Below, in pieces: positions 1 through 9,149 of a stretch of 64,000 nt of DNA. Numbering within the stretch: position 1 is the first letter of the stretch; every line of letters begins with the position of its first letter. This DNA comes from an uncultured Pelagibacteraceae bacterium (GTDB lineage Bacteria > Pseudomonadota > Alphaproteobacteria > Pelagibacterales > Pelagibacteraceae). The position numbers and the translations under genes are program-made. The notes beneath the pieces were generated by a model. It was given only the letters and a program-made list of their open reading frames with translations. It did no database searches and was not told where the DNA came from. The stretch lies in assembly GCA_902619495.1 (NCBI GenBank), contig CACNEM010000005.1, forward strand, positions 1-64,000, read 5' to 3'.

Positions 1-127
1 CGCCGCAAAAAACACCTATCTCCAAAACATTTTTCGGATTGTGATTTGAAAGTCTCTCAAGGAAAATGTTTCCCCATTTTCCTTTTAAGCCAGATTTTCT
101 CCAATAACTTTTATATTTTAACTGCAA
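1..127 (-). CDS. class I SAM-dependent methyltransferase-like protein, 5' part only (gene runs off the left edge)
   Basis: Reading leftwards from just after the nrdB stop, a frame stays open to the window edge. It contains a run ending NVLEIGVFCG, which looks like the glycine-rich motif I (hhExGxxxG) of a Rossmann methyltransferase. No ATG is available; a TTG at 125-127 follows the nrdB TAA by three bases and is the likeliest start, suggesting translational coupling at the 3' end of the nrd operon. About 42 residues are visible, so substrate and exact family cannot be told. The frame and motif are seen; the methyltransferase assignment is inferred from a single motif. Confidence 0.55.
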   Translation of the reverse strand, partial: MQLKYKSYWRKSGLKGKWGNIFLERLSNHNPKNVLEIGVFCG

Positions 128-130
128 ATA

Positions 131-1138
131 TTAAGCAAAAACTTCGCCCCATGTACCTTGTGTAGAAGCTTTAGAATATTCTGTAGCTCTTCCTTCAAAA
201 AAGTTCATGTGCTCTACTCCGTTAAGCATTGTATCTAACCATGTTAATGGATTTTTCTTAACGTCGTATATTGGTTCTAGACCTAGTTGCTCCAATCTTC
301 TGTTACCAATAAATCTGATATACTGTTTAACTTCATCAGCTGTTAAACCCTGCATTGGACCCATTTGAAAAGCAAGGTCGATAAATGCATCTTCATGGTG
401 AACAATTGTTTTGCAAGCTTCATAGATTTCATTTTTTAATTTATCGTTCCAAATTTGTGGTTCCTCTTTAATGAAATCTCTGAATAATCTAATCATAGAG
501 TTACAGTGCAAAGTTTCATCTCTCACAGACCAGGTTACTATTTGCCCCATTCCCTTCATCTTATTAAATCTTGGGAAGTTTAATAAAATTGCAAAACTTG
601 CAAATAATTGTAAGCCTTCAGTAAATGCTGAGAACACTGCCATTGTCATGGCGATGTTATGTTTAGATTTTACATCAAAGCCTTGCATGTAATCGTACTT
701 ATCCTTCATTTCTTTGTACTGTAAGAAAGCTGAGTACTCTGTCTCTGGCATACCGATTGTATCTAATAGATGAGAATAAGCAGCAATATGAACTGTTTCC
801 ATTGCTGCAAAGGCTGTCATCATCATTAAAACTTCTGTAGGTTTAAACACTGTTGTGTAGTGTCTTAAGTAACAGTTGTTTACCTCAACATCAGCTTGGG
901 TAAAAAACCTAAATATGTGAGTTAAAAGATTTTTTTCTTCTACTGAAAGATTTTTTTGCCAATCTCTTACATCGTCTCCTAATGGCACTTCCTCTGGCAA
1001 CCAATGAATTCGTTGTTGAGTTAACCAGGCATCGTAACACCATGGATATCTAAAGGGTTTGTAAACTGGGTTTTCTACTAATAAACCCATTTTATTAGGC
1101 TGAATAATTGTTGGTTTAGTTTTTTCTGCTACTGACAT
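131..1138 (-). CDS. nrdB: ribonucleoside-diphosphate reductase class I, beta subunit
   Basis: Small (radical-generating) subunit of class I ribonucleotide reductase, which with NrdA reduces NDPs to dNDPs in the cytoplasm. The ferritin-like four-helix fold is recognisable from the metal-ligand motifs: DVEVNN, then AMETVHIAAY (Glu..His plus the tyrosine region), FTEGLQLF and DETLHC. About 335 residues is somewhat short for the family but complete. I start at ATG 1136-1138: an AGGAG lies about 8 bases upstream, whereas the upstream in-frame GTG at 1147 has none. The start overlaps the nrdA stop by 10 bases, so the two are translationally coupled and share the promoter upstream of nrdA. Confidence 0.95.
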   Translation of the reverse strand: MSVAEKTKPTIIQPNKMGLLVENPVYKPFRYPWCYDAWLTQQRIHWLPEEVPLGDDVRDWQKNLSVEEKNLLTHIFRFFTQADVEVNNCYLRHYTTVFKPTEVLMMMTAFAAMETVHIAAYSHLLDTIGMPETEYSAFLQYKEMKDKYDYMQGFDVKSKHNIAMTMAVFSAFTEGLQLFASFAILLNFPRFNKMKGMGQIVTWSVRDETLHCNSMIRLFRDFIKEEPQIWNDKLKNEIYEACKTIVHHEDAFIDLAFQMGPMQGLTADEVKQYIRFIGNRRLEQLGLEPIYDVKKNPLTWLDTMLNGVEHMNFFEGRATEYSKASTQGTWGEVFA

Positions 1139-3078
1139 GATAAACACTCCTCATAGTTATTGCTTTCATTATTTGATTCTTGTTTTCCAGAGTAAACATT
1201 TTTTGTCACATCTGTTGAAGATCCATTGTTTACATTTTCAGCTCTCTGGATTGATTTGGATCTACAGTAATAAAGGCTCTTCAAACCTTTTTTCCATGCT
1301 TGAAAATGAATATCGTGAAGTTCTTTTTTATGTATATCTGCGGGCACGAAAATATTTACCGATTGTGCTTGTGAAATGTGGGGCGTCCTGTCTGCGCCTA
1401 ACTCAACGATCCATCTTTGATCGATTTCAAAAGCAGTTTTAAAAGTGTCTTTCTCGTTCGCAGTTAAAAAATTTAAATGAGATACGGATCCTTGATTGGT
1501 GGTAATGCTTGACCAAACTTCGTCTGTATCTTTGTTGTATTTTTGAAGTATTTTTTTTAAGTATTTATTTCTTACATTAAACGAACCTGAAAGCGTTTTA
1601 TGAGTGTAGCTATTAGCTGCAATAGGCTCTATTCCTGGTGAGGATCCGCCACAAATGATTGATATGGAAGCTGTCGGAGCTATAGCAGTTTTATTTGAAA
1701 ATCTCTCCTTCATTCCGTACTCTGCAGCATCAGGACATGAGCCTCTTTCATCGGCTAAAGTCTTTGATGCTTCATCAACTTTCTCTTGAATGTTATGAAA
1801 TATTTTTTTATTCCAAACTTTACTCATTACTGATCCAAAAGGAATATTTTTTTGCTGGAAGTATGAGTGTAATCCCATAACTCCAAGACCGACACTTCTT
1901 TCTCTCATTGCAGAATATTTTGCGTGTGCAAATTCGTCTGGGGCTCTATTGATAAAATCGGTCATCACATTATCTAAAAATCTCATTACGTCTTCAACAA
2001 ATTGAGGATCATCTTTCCATTGATCGTAGGTGTCTAAGTTTAGTGATGACAAACAACAAACAGCTGTTCTTTGATTTCCTTCATTATCTATTCCAGTAGG
2101 TAAAGTTATTTCACTGCACAAGTTTGAAGTTTTAACTTTTAATCCTGCAAGCTTATGATGTTGTGGAATTTGTCTGTTAACAGTATCTATGTAAACAATA
2201 TACGGCTCACCTGTTTCAATTCTTGCAGTCAGTAATCTTATCCATAAATTTCTTGCTGGTATAGTTTGTTGAACAGATCCATCGTAAGGACTTCTTAATG
2301 CCCACTGACCATCTGTTTCTACCGCTCTCATAAACTCATCCGTTACTAAAACTCCATGATGTAAATTTAAAGATCTTCTATTTACATCTCCGCCAGTCGG
2401 TCTTCTCATTTCGATAAACTCTTCGATTTCAGGGTGGTCAATTTGCAAATAACAAGCAGCTGAGCCTCTTCTTAAAGAACCTTGGCTGATTGCTAAAGTT
2501 AAAGAGTCCATCACTTTAATGAAAGGAATAATTCCAGAAGTTTTTCCGACTTTTCCAATTTTTTCTCCAATTGATCTTAGATTACCCCAATAGCTTCCGA
2601 TACCACCGCCTCTAGCTGCAAGCCAAACATTTTCTTCCCAAAGATTTGTTATTCCCTCTAAGCTATCGCTAGCCTCGTTTAAAAAACATGAAATTGGCAA
2701 TCCTCTCTCTGTACCACCGTTAGATAAAACAGGTGTAGCAGGCATAAACCACAAATTGCTTATGTAATTGTAAATTCTTTGTGCATGTAAATTATCATCA
2801 GCGTAAACGCTTGCAACTCTTGCAAATAAATCTTGAAAACTTTCGTTCTGACCTAAATATCTATCTGTAAGTGTAGCTTTACCAAAATCAGTTAAATTTC
2901 CATCTCTTGATCTATCTATCTTGATAGTTATACCCTTCTCGTTTTGAAATAACTCAGTCTCTCCTGATAAAGAAAACAAATCAGGCTTTTTAGGTCCGTT
3001 ATTTTTTAGTTCGTTTTGGTTTTTTTGGCTTATTGAGCCGACAGCTTTCTCTATTGCCAATGATACACTTTTATTCAT
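1129..3078 (-). CDS. nrdA: ribonucleoside-diphosphate reductase class I, alpha subunit
   Basis: Catalytic large subunit of ribonucleotide reductase. Visible hallmarks are the active-site finger-loop motif NLCSEI (Asn, Cys, Glu), the redox cysteines in PISCFLNE and AVCCLSSLNL, the radical-transfer tyrosine pair in SLYYCRS, and a C-terminal CLSCQ tail (CxxC) that accepts electrons from thioredoxin or glutaredoxin. The 649-residue protein begins directly with the catalytic region and shows no N-terminal ATP-cone, so dATP overall-activity control of the usual type is not apparent. An AAGGAA precedes the ATG. Regulation probably runs through the NrdR-like box pair upstream. Confidence 0.95.
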   Translation of the reverse strand: MNKSVSLAIEKAVGSISQKNQNELKNNGPKKPDLFSLSGETELFQNEKGITIKIDRSRDGNLTDFGKATLTDRYLGQNESFQDLFARVASVYADDNLHAQRIYNYISNLWFMPATPVLSNGGTERGLPISCFLNEASDSLEGITNLWEENVWLAARGGGIGSYWGNLRSIGEKIGKVGKTSGIIPFIKVMDSLTLAISQGSLRRGSAACYLQIDHPEIEEFIEMRRPTGGDVNRRSLNLHHGVLVTDEFMRAVETDGQWALRSPYDGSVQQTIPARNLWIRLLTARIETGEPYIVYIDTVNRQIPQHHKLAGLKVKTSNLCSEITLPTGIDNEGNQRTAVCCLSSLNLDTYDQWKDDPQFVEDVMRFLDNVMTDFINRAPDEFAHAKYSAMRERSVGLGVMGLHSYFQQKNIPFGSVMSKVWNKKIFHNIQEKVDEASKTLADERGSCPDAAEYGMKERFSNKTAIAPTASISIICGGSSPGIEPIAANSYTHKTLSGSFNVRNKYLKKILQKYNKDTDEVWSSITTNQGSVSHLNFLTANEKDTFKTAFEIDQRWIVELGADRTPHISQAQSVNIFVPADIHKKELHDIHFQAWKKGLKSLYYCRSKSIQRAENVNNGSSTDVTKNVYSGKQESNNESNNYEECLSCQ

Positions 3079-3112
3079 ATTTTCCTTGTTTTTAGTCGAT
3101 TTGTTAACAAAA

Positions 3113-3159
3113 CAACTACATGTTGTGTTACAGATATGTTAATATACTATATAACACTT
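3113..3159 (-). promoter_or_regulatory. probable tandem NrdR boxes controlling nrdAB
   Basis: Two 16-bp sites resemble the NrdR consensus acaCwAtATaTwGtgt. On the minus strand box 1 (3113-3128) reads ACACAACATGTAGTTG, with the core CAACATGTAG matching at every constrained position. Box 2 (3144-3159) has the core CTATATAACA on the plus strand and matches as a good half-site. Their centres (3120/3121 and 3151/3152) are 31 bp apart, three helical turns, which is the usual spacing of paired NrdR boxes. They lie 35-81 bp upstream of the nrdA start. The gene nrdR itself is not in the window. Confidence 0.7.
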
Positions 3160-3264
3160 AAATCAATAGAACATTATAAGAACATCTGATTAATTTTGCA
3201 AGTGGAAAGTTTTGTTAATAAACATTTAATAACAAATGCCTATATTCTTTAGTAATTATATCTA

Positions 3265-4707
3265 ATGAAAATCAATCCGAATGGTTTTAGAGAGTACGAC
3301 GCGAGGTGGATCTTTGAAAAAGAGATCGATATTAAGGGAATCACTAATCTAGGCAAAGGCCTCGGAACTCAAATCATTCAAAACACTAAAATAAACAATC
3401 CGAGAGTAACAGTTGGTCATGATTATAGATCTTACAGCGAGAAAATTAAAAAAGCTTTAACTGAAGGTTTGATTTCAACTGGATGTAATGTTGAAGATGT
3501 AGGTTTGTCTCTTTCTCCAATGGTTTATTTTGCTCAGTTTAATTTGAACTCAGACGCTATAGCTATGGTGACTGCTAGTCATAATGAAAACGGTTGGACA
3601 GGTGTGAAAATGGGTATTCAAAAAGGTTTAACTCATGCGCCTGAAGAAATGGCAAACTTAAAAGATATTACTTTAAATAAAAAATTTTTAAATGGAAATG
3701 GATCATTAAAAAAAATTGATGATTTTAAAGACGTATATATTCAAGATTTGATTACAAAAAATAAGGTAAATAAAAAAATAAAAGCCGTGGTTGCTTGTGG
3801 AAATGGAACAGCAGGAATATTTGCACCAGAAATTTTAAAAGGTATCGGATGCGAGGTCATTGAATTAGATTGTAATTTAGATTGGTCCTTTCCTAAATAT
3901 AATCCAAATCCTGAAGATCTCAAAATGCTTCACGCTATAGCAAAAGCTGTAAAAGATAATAAAGCCGATATTGGATTTGGTTTTGACGGTGATGGAGATA
4001 GATGTGGGGTAATAGATGAACAAGGAAATGAAATATTCTCAGATAAAATTGGGTTGTTAATTGCAAGAAATCTTTCTGGTAAACATAAAGATTCAAAATT
4101 TGTAGTTGACGTTAAATCAACCGGTCTATTCAAAAATGATCAAATCCTAAGTAAAAATGGATGCGAAACTATATATTGGAAAACTGGTCATTCACATATT
4201 AAAAGAAAAGTTAATAAAGAAAAAGCGTTAGCTGGCTTTGAAAAGAGTGGGCATTTTTTCTTTAACCAACCTTTAGGATATGGTTATGATGATGGGATTA
4301 ATTCAGCAATACAAGTTTGCCGCCTTATCGTAGATCAAAACAAAAAAATGAGTGAAATTATAAGATCATTACCAGTAACTTATCAAACCCCAACGATGGC
4401 TCCTTATTGTGAAGATGAGGAGAAATATAGAGTAGTTGATGAAATGGTAAAAGAAATAAAAAAATTAAAAGACGAAGGGATTAAAATTGATAATCAAAGT
4501 ATTATTGACGTATTGACAGTTAATGGTGTGAGATTTTCCCTGGAGGATGGCTCATGGGGTTTGATAAGAGCATCATCAAATAAGCCTTCTTTAGTAATTG
4601 TGACTGAAAGTACTAAATCTAATGAGAGTAAGAAAAAAATTTTTGAATTTATAGATAATCTTTTACAAAAAACTGGAAAGATTGGAGATTACGATCAAAA
4701 AATTTAG
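3265..4707 (+). CDS. phosphomannomutase/phosphoglucomutase family protein
   Basis: Alpha-D-phosphohexomutase that interconverts hexose 1- and 6-phosphates, feeding GDP-mannose or UDP-glucose and hence the glycan genes later in the window. The N-terminal FREYDAR motif, the phosphoserine loop TASHN near residue 106 (followed by E rather than the common P), the metal-binding DGDGDR near residue 240 and a sugar-binding GFEKSGH region are all present. At 480 residues it is full length. It diverges from nrdA across 186 bp and its stop overlaps the convergent TauE gene by 4 bp. Whether mannose or glucose phosphates are preferred cannot be told. Confidence 0.9.
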   Translation: MKINPNGFREYDARWIFEKEIDIKGITNLGKGLGTQIIQNTKINNPRVTVGHDYRSYSEKIKKALTEGLISTGCNVEDVGLSLSPMVYFAQFNLNSDAIAMVTASHNENGWTGVKMGIQKGLTHAPEEMANLKDITLNKKFLNGNGSLKKIDDFKDVYIQDLITKNKVNKKIKAVVACGNGTAGIFAPEILKGIGCEVIELDCNLDWSFPKYNPNPEDLKMLHAIAKAVKDNKADIGFGFDGDGDRCGVIDEQGNEIFSDKIGLLIARNLSGKHKDSKFVVDVKSTGLFKNDQILSKNGCETIYWKTGHSHIKRKVNKEKALAGFEKSGHFFFNQPLGYGYDDGINSAIQVCRLIVDQNKKMSEIIRSLPVTYQTPTMAPYCEDEEKYRVVDEMVKEIKKLKDEGIKIDNQSIIDVLTVNGVRFSLEDGSWGLIRASSNKPSLVIVTESTKSNESKKKIFEFIDNLLQKTGKIGDYDQKI

Positions 4708-5534
4708 AGTTTAAAATATTCGTATAAAAATCTAGTTCCAATAACTATAAGAAACAGGCCAAAATATTTTGTCATTCTCATTTTATCGACTTTATGGCTA
4801 GCTTTTGCTCCAAGTCGTGCCATGAATGCAGTAATAGGAAAAAAAACTAAAAAGGCAGGGATATTCAAAAATCCAATGCTCAAAGGTAAATCGGCTTCTA
4901 AGTATGAACCTGAAATTAAAAAACCCCCTGCACCAAACAAAGCAATAATAAACCCAATTGCAGCCGCGCTTCCAATAGCTTTATTTATTGGATAACCGAA
5001 AAATTTTAAAATTGGGACATTCATCACAGCTCCACCAATACCCATTGGTGCAGAGATAAAGCCGCTCACAATTCCTGAAATGGCTTTCGAAAATAATCCA
5101 ATCTTAATTTCTATATTTGTTTCTTTTTCTTTCAGGAACAGTAAATAAAAAGCAAGAACATACACAATAATAGTAAAGAATAATATTAAAGGTTTTGTTT
5201 CTAAACTTGCAGCAAATATTGTTCCAAGAATTACTCCGGTAGCAACAAAAAAACCAAAACCTTTTACAATATTAAAATCTACAGCTTTATGCTGATGGTG
5301 GGTTAATACAGAAACAGTTGAAGTGGGTATGATAATTCCAAATGAGGTTCCTACTGCTAAGTGCATGACGTAAGCTGTTTCTATTCCAGAAAAGCTAAAT
5401 ATATAAAATAAAATAGGAACAGTTACTAACCCTCCCCCGATACCAAATAATCCAGCAGCAAACCCCGCTGGTATTGCTGTAGCAATCATTATTAAAACTA
5501 AATAAATTATTTCTGATTGAGAAAGGATATCCAA
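4704..5534 (-). CDS. sulfite exporter TauE/SafE family membrane protein
   Basis: Polytopic inner-membrane permease of the TauE/SafE (DUF81) family, generally linked to export of sulfite or sulfur-containing and other organic anions. The repeated signature is visible: GLFGIGGGLVTVPIL near the N-terminus and APMGIGGAVMNVPIL in the second half, with about eight hydrophobic segments over 276 residues. It lies in an operon-like string with dusA (2-bp gap). It is one of three TauE-family proteins in this window, the others beginning near 37.6 kb and 39.4 kb. The substrate is unknown. Confidence 0.88.
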   Translation of the reverse strand: MDILSQSEIIYLVLIMIATAIPAGFAAGLFGIGGGLVTVPILFYIFSFSGIETAYVMHLAVGTSFGIIIPTSTVSVLTHHQHKAVDFNIVKGFGFFVATGVILGTIFAASLETKPLILFFTIIVYVLAFYLLFLKEKETNIEIKIGLFSKAISGIVSGFISAPMGIGGAVMNVPILKFFGYPINKAIGSAAAIGFIIALFGAGGFLISGSYLEADLPLSIGFLNIPAFLVFFPITAFMARLGAKASHKVDKMRMTKYFGLFLIVIGTRFLYEYFKL

Positions 5535-5536
5535 AA

Positions 5537-6520
5537 CTATCTCTCTAAAGAAGCAGGATTATTTTTTCTTACTTGATCCATTATATGATTTACTTTTTTT
5601 AAATCTGCGTCTCTTATGCACATATTTTTTGATAGATATTGTTTCCAAGTTTTTGAGCCATTTTGTCCATGAAACAAACCTACTGTATGTCTCATAATAT
5701 GATTTAATTGCACACCTTTTGATGTTTGATCTTGAATATAAGGAATTAGATTTTCCATAACTTCTGTTCTTGTCGGTACATTTTCATTTTTAAAAATTTC
5801 TTTTTCAATCTCTGCTAAAAAATAAGGTGAGTGATATATAGCTCTGCCAATCATCACGCCGTCCACTTTTGTTAAATGTTTTTTTATTTCTTCTGTTGTT
5901 TTTACCCCTCCATTAATAATTATCTCGTCATCTTTAAAATAATCTTTCAATTTATAAACAAAATCATATTTTAATGGTGGAATATTTAAATTTTCTTTTG
6001 GAGTGAGTTTTTTAAGTAAAGCTTTTCTTGCGTGAATTATAAATTTTTTTGAACCTGCATCCTTAGTAGTTTGAATAAAAGATTTTAAAAATTCGAAATT
6101 TTCTACATCGTTGTAACCAATTCTAGTTTTTATTGTTACGGGTAGTTTAGATGCTTTAGCCATTGCTTCAATACATTTAGCTACAAGATCTGGTTCTTGC
6201 ATAAGACATGCACCGAATTTATTTTTTTGTACTTTTTTACTTGGACAGCCTAAATTTAAATTTATTTCTTTATAGCCGTAATCTTCAGAAATTTTACATG
6301 CTTCGGCTAGCTCGTTTGGATTCGATCCCCCGACTTGAAGTGTTACAGGATTATTTATTTTTTTAAATGACAGTAGTTTTGTTTTATCTCCTCTTATAAT
6401 TGCATTAGCGACAATCATCTCGGTGTACAAATGTACATTTTTGCTTATAAGACTTAGAAAATAAATTTCATGCTTATCAGTGCAATCCATCATAGGCGCA
6501 ACTGAAACAGTTTTCTTCAT
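5537..6520 (-). CDS. dusA: tRNA-dihydrouridine(20/20a) synthase
   Basis: FMN-dependent reductase that makes dihydrouridine at positions 20/20a of the tRNA D-loop. The TIM-barrel start VAPMMDCTD, the FMN/tRNA region NLGCPSKKVQ with catalytic Cys in FGACLM, the HARKA motif and the C-terminal RHTVGLFHGQ and KTWKQYL segments are typical of DusA rather than DusB or DusC. At 327 residues it is complete. It sits 3 bp after rpoZ and 2 bp before the TauE gene, so the three are probably co-transcribed. Confidence 0.92.
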   Translation of the reverse strand: MKKTVSVAPMMDCTDKHEIYFLSLISKNVHLYTEMIVANAIIRGDKTKLLSFKKINNPVTLQVGGSNPNELAEACKISEDYGYKEINLNLGCPSKKVQKNKFGACLMQEPDLVAKCIEAMAKASKLPVTIKTRIGYNDVENFEFLKSFIQTTKDAGSKKFIIHARKALLKKLTPKENLNIPPLKYDFVYKLKDYFKDDEIIINGGVKTTEEIKKHLTKVDGVMIGRAIYHSPYFLAEIEKEIFKNENVPTRTEVMENLIPYIQDQTSKGVQLNHIMRHTVGLFHGQNGSKTWKQYLSKNMCIRDADLKKVNHIMDQVRKNNPASLER

Positions 6521-6523
6521 AAT

Positions 6524-7021
6524 CTACTCTGATTTATTTTCTTCTGCTGGAACTTCTTCGCTTAATTCAAGAGGAGCTTCCTCTGTGTCTAAGTTTTCTT
6601 CTTTGATCTCTGGTTGCTCTGCTTTTAGCTCTGAAAGGGCTTCATCAGCTAAGCTGGGTTTTTTTACTTCAGGAATTCTTCTTGTTCTTTTTGAAGGCAA
6701 TATAGCTACACCACTTTTAGAAACCTGTCCTTTATATAAATTTTCAAAATCGTCGTTAGTTTCCTCTTCGATTTCTTCTTGTTCTTCAGATTCGTCTGGT
6801 TCTTTTCTCAATCTTTTAATCGCGCTAGATTCAACTTCCTTAACATCTATTTTTCCATCTCCAATTTCTCTTAATGATATAATTGTTCGTTTGTCATTAT
6901 CCTCTTCAACTAACATTGGAGCGCCAGCATTTAATTGAACTGTTCTTTCTTTAGCTAACAAAACTAGATCGTATTGATTATCAACTTTTTCTAAACAGTC
7001 TTCTACGGTAATTCTTGCCAT
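6524..7021 (-). CDS. rpoZ: RNA polymerase omega subunit with a long acidic tail
   Basis: Omega chaperones assembly of the beta' subunit into RNA polymerase. The N-terminal ~60 residues match omega: MARITVEDCLEKV, then DLVLLAKERTVQL and KRTIISLREI. The protein continues to 165 residues, about twice the E. coli length. From about residue 75 onward it is rich in Glu, Asp and Pro and looks intrinsically disordered. Alphaproteobacterial omegas are often longer than the enterobacterial one, but this tail is notably acidic. No spoT follows it here; dusA does. Confidence 0.92.
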   Translation of the reverse strand: MARITVEDCLEKVDNQYDLVLLAKERTVQLNAGAPMLVEEDNDKRTIISLREIGDGKIDVKEVESSAIKRLRKEPDESEEQEEIEEETNDDFENLYKGQVSKSGVAILPSKRTRRIPEVKKPSLADEALSELKAEQPEIKEENLDTEEAPLELSEEVPAEENKSE

Positions 7022-7059
7022 GATGCAGAGTGTATATTCAAATAATCTTAAGAAATCAA

Positions 7060-8274
7060 TTATTTTCTAAGCTTAATAGGTTCAAGCTTATTTCTTATCA
7101 TTATTAAAAGAAATAACGAAATAACTATGTATATGCCTGATACAAAAGCAATATTTTCAATTGAAAAACCATTGTCGATCATTAAACCAAATACTGCTGT
7201 TCCGAAAGCAGTTGAAAACACCATAAAAGCTGTGGTCAAAGCTTTGATAGATCCAATAAATTTTACTCCATATATTTCAGCCCAAGTAGATGACCCAAGC
7301 ACGTTAGCTAATCCATTTGAAATACCCACTAAACCTAAAAAAATAAACGCCGAAATTTCATGTTGATAATAAAATAATACAAACATTGATATTAATAGAG
7401 GTATATTCATAATTGGAATTAATTTTCTACTTGTAAATTTATCGACCAAAAAACCTGAGAAGAATAAAGTTATAATTGAAGCTAATGAATAAATCATAAA
7501 TGCTTTTGGTATTGTGTAAATGTTCCACATTTTTGAGTCTGAAATAAATGATTGATATACAAAGACTCCAGTGGCTATCCAAGGCATTGCAAGCATATTA
7601 AGCGAGACAATATAAAATCTATAATCTTTAATTACTTCTCTTCTTCTCCAGCTTTTGATTTTAAAATTTTTTTTAGGATCTAAATCTTTTTCTCTAGAGT
7701 CTAATTTAATTTTTTTAATTGTATTTAAAACTACAAAAGGCAAAAATATAATGATAATAATTGCTATTCCTTGCCAAACTGATCTCCAAGAATAAACCAC
7801 GAAAAGATAAGTAACTAATACAGGTAAAATAAATTCTGCAGATGACAATCCAAACCAAATTGTGCTTAGAGCTTTCCCTCTAGACTTTTCAAAAAATCTT
7901 GAGATTGTAGTCGTAGATGTATGGCTCATCAACCCTTGGCCAGAAAATCTCATTAAAAATATACCAATGGATAAAAAAATAATACTATTGATAAAAGAAA
8001 AAAATAAAGATGAAAAAAATAACAATAAAATAACAAAAAAAGAGTAATAAATTATTTGATATTCATCGATTTTCTTTCCTACCCATATAAGTAAAAGGCT
8101 AGAAAAAATTGTTGCTGTTGCATAAATATTTCCAAATTGTCCGTGGGAAATACCTAGTTCATTTCTTATTGGTGCGTTAAACAATCCCAAAAAAAAGCTC
8201 TGTCCAAAGCTTGAAAAAAATGTAAATATGAAACCAAATATTATTACTTTTTTATTTATTGAGAGGTTAATCAT
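7060..8274 (-). CDS. MFS transporter
   Basis: Major-facilitator secondary transporter of 404 residues with about 12 hydrophobic segments. The first half carries an LLIWVGKKIDEYQ loop (the G-x-x-x-D equivalent of the MFS loop 2-3 motif) and the second half an FFSGFLVDKFTSRK equivalent. The substrate cannot be inferred. The gene faces the dehydrogenase gene at 8277 with only 2 bp between start codons, so its promoter must lie within that neighbour's coding sequence. It is Phe/Ile rich like its neighbours, with no compositional sign of recent transfer. Confidence 0.85.
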   Translation of the reverse strand: MINLSINKKVIIFGFIFTFFSSFGQSFFLGLFNAPIRNELGISHGQFGNIYATATIFSSLLLIWVGKKIDEYQIIYYSFFVILLLFFSSLFFSFINSIIFLSIGIFLMRFSGQGLMSHTSTTTISRFFEKSRGKALSTIWFGLSSAEFILPVLVTYLFVVYSWRSVWQGIAIIIIIFLPFVVLNTIKKIKLDSREKDLDPKKNFKIKSWRRREVIKDYRFYIVSLNMLAMPWIATGVFVYQSFISDSKMWNIYTIPKAFMIYSLASIITLFFSGFLVDKFTSRKLIPIMNIPLLISMFVLFYYQHEISAFIFLGLVGISNGLANVLGSSTWAEIYGVKFIGSIKALTTAFMVFSTAFGTAVFGLMIDNGFSIENIAFVSGIYIVISLFLLIMIRNKLEPIKLRK

Positions 8275-8276
8275 TT

Positions 8277-9146
8277 ATGAGTTGTAAAGTTGCTTTCATA
8301 GGTTTGGGTGTTATGGGTTACCCTATGGCAGGTTATATATCAAAAGCTGGTCACGATGTAACTGTTTATAATCGAACTAAAGCTAAAGCAGAAAAATGGA
8401 TCAAGGAATACAAAGGTAAAACAGCAGATACTCCAATGGATGCTGCAAAAGACTGTGATTTTATTTTTACATGTGTCGGAAACGATAATGATTTAAGAGA
8501 GGTAACTTTAGGTGACAAAGGTTTATTTAAAACTGCAAAAAAAGGTGCGATCTACGTGGATAATACTACTGCATCTGCAAATATTGCGAGAGAACTTTAT
8601 AAAGAAGCAAAATCGAAAGGTTTTGATTTCTTGGATGCACCTATCTCAGGCGGACAAGCTGGAGCCGAAGGTGGAATTTTAACTGTAATGGTTGGCGGAG
8701 ATGAAGCTCCCTTTAAAAAAGCTGAACCTGTAATAGATTGTTACAGCAAAAAGATTAAACTTCTTGGTCCATCAGGCAGTGGTCAGTTAACAAAAATGGT
8801 AAATCAAATTTGTATTGCTGGTTTAGTACAAGGATTGTCAGAAGCAATAAATTTTGGAATGAATGCAGGTTTAAATATGCATGATGTGATTGAAGTAATT
8901 TCAAAAGGCGCAGCTCAATCTTGGCAAATGGAAAATAGACATAAAACAATGATTGAGGATAAATTTGATTATGGTTTCGCAGTTGATTGGATGAGAAAAG
9001 ATTTAAAAATCGCTATGGATGAGGCTAAGAAAAATAACTCACCTCTACCTATCACAAAACTAATTGATGAATATTATGCTGAAGTCCAAAAAATGGGTGG
9101 TCAAAGATGGGATACTTCTAGCTTAATAAAAAGATTTAGAAAATAA
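8277..9146 (+). CDS. NAD(P)-dependent 3-hydroxyisobutyrate dehydrogenase family protein
   Basis: Beta-hydroxyacid dehydrogenase (3-hydroxyisobutyrate / tartronate semialdehyde reductase family). It has the N-terminal dinucleotide motif GLGVMGYPMAG, the family substrate signature DAPISGGQAGAEGG near residue 120 and the catalytic-lysine region GQLTKMVNQ near residue 170. At 289 residues it is full length. A GTG-started flavoprotein follows after 3 bp and is probably co-transcribed. The substrate could be 3-hydroxyisobutyrate, tartronate semialdehyde or succinic semialdehyde; nothing nearby settles it. Confidence 0.88.
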   Translation: MSCKVAFIGLGVMGYPMAGYISKAGHDVTVYNRTKAKAEKWIKEYKGKTADTPMDAAKDCDFIFTCVGNDNDLREVTLGDKGLFKTAKKGAIYVDNTTASANIARELYKEAKSKGFDFLDAPISGGQAGAEGGILTVMVGGDEAPFKKAEPVIDCYSKKIKLLGPSGSGQLTKMVNQICIAGLVQGLSEAINFGMNAGLNMHDVIEVISKGAAQSWQMENRHKTMIEDKFDYGFAVDWMRKDLKIAMDEAKKNNSPLPITKLIDEYYAEVQKMGGQRWDTSSLIKRFRK

Positions 9147-9149
9147 ATC

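Noticed and set aside
6480-6938. A 152-residue Ser-rich plus-strand frame antisense to rpoZ
   Set aside because: Low-complexity composition is the mirror of the acidic rpoZ tail; rpoZ is well supported and no start signal is seen.
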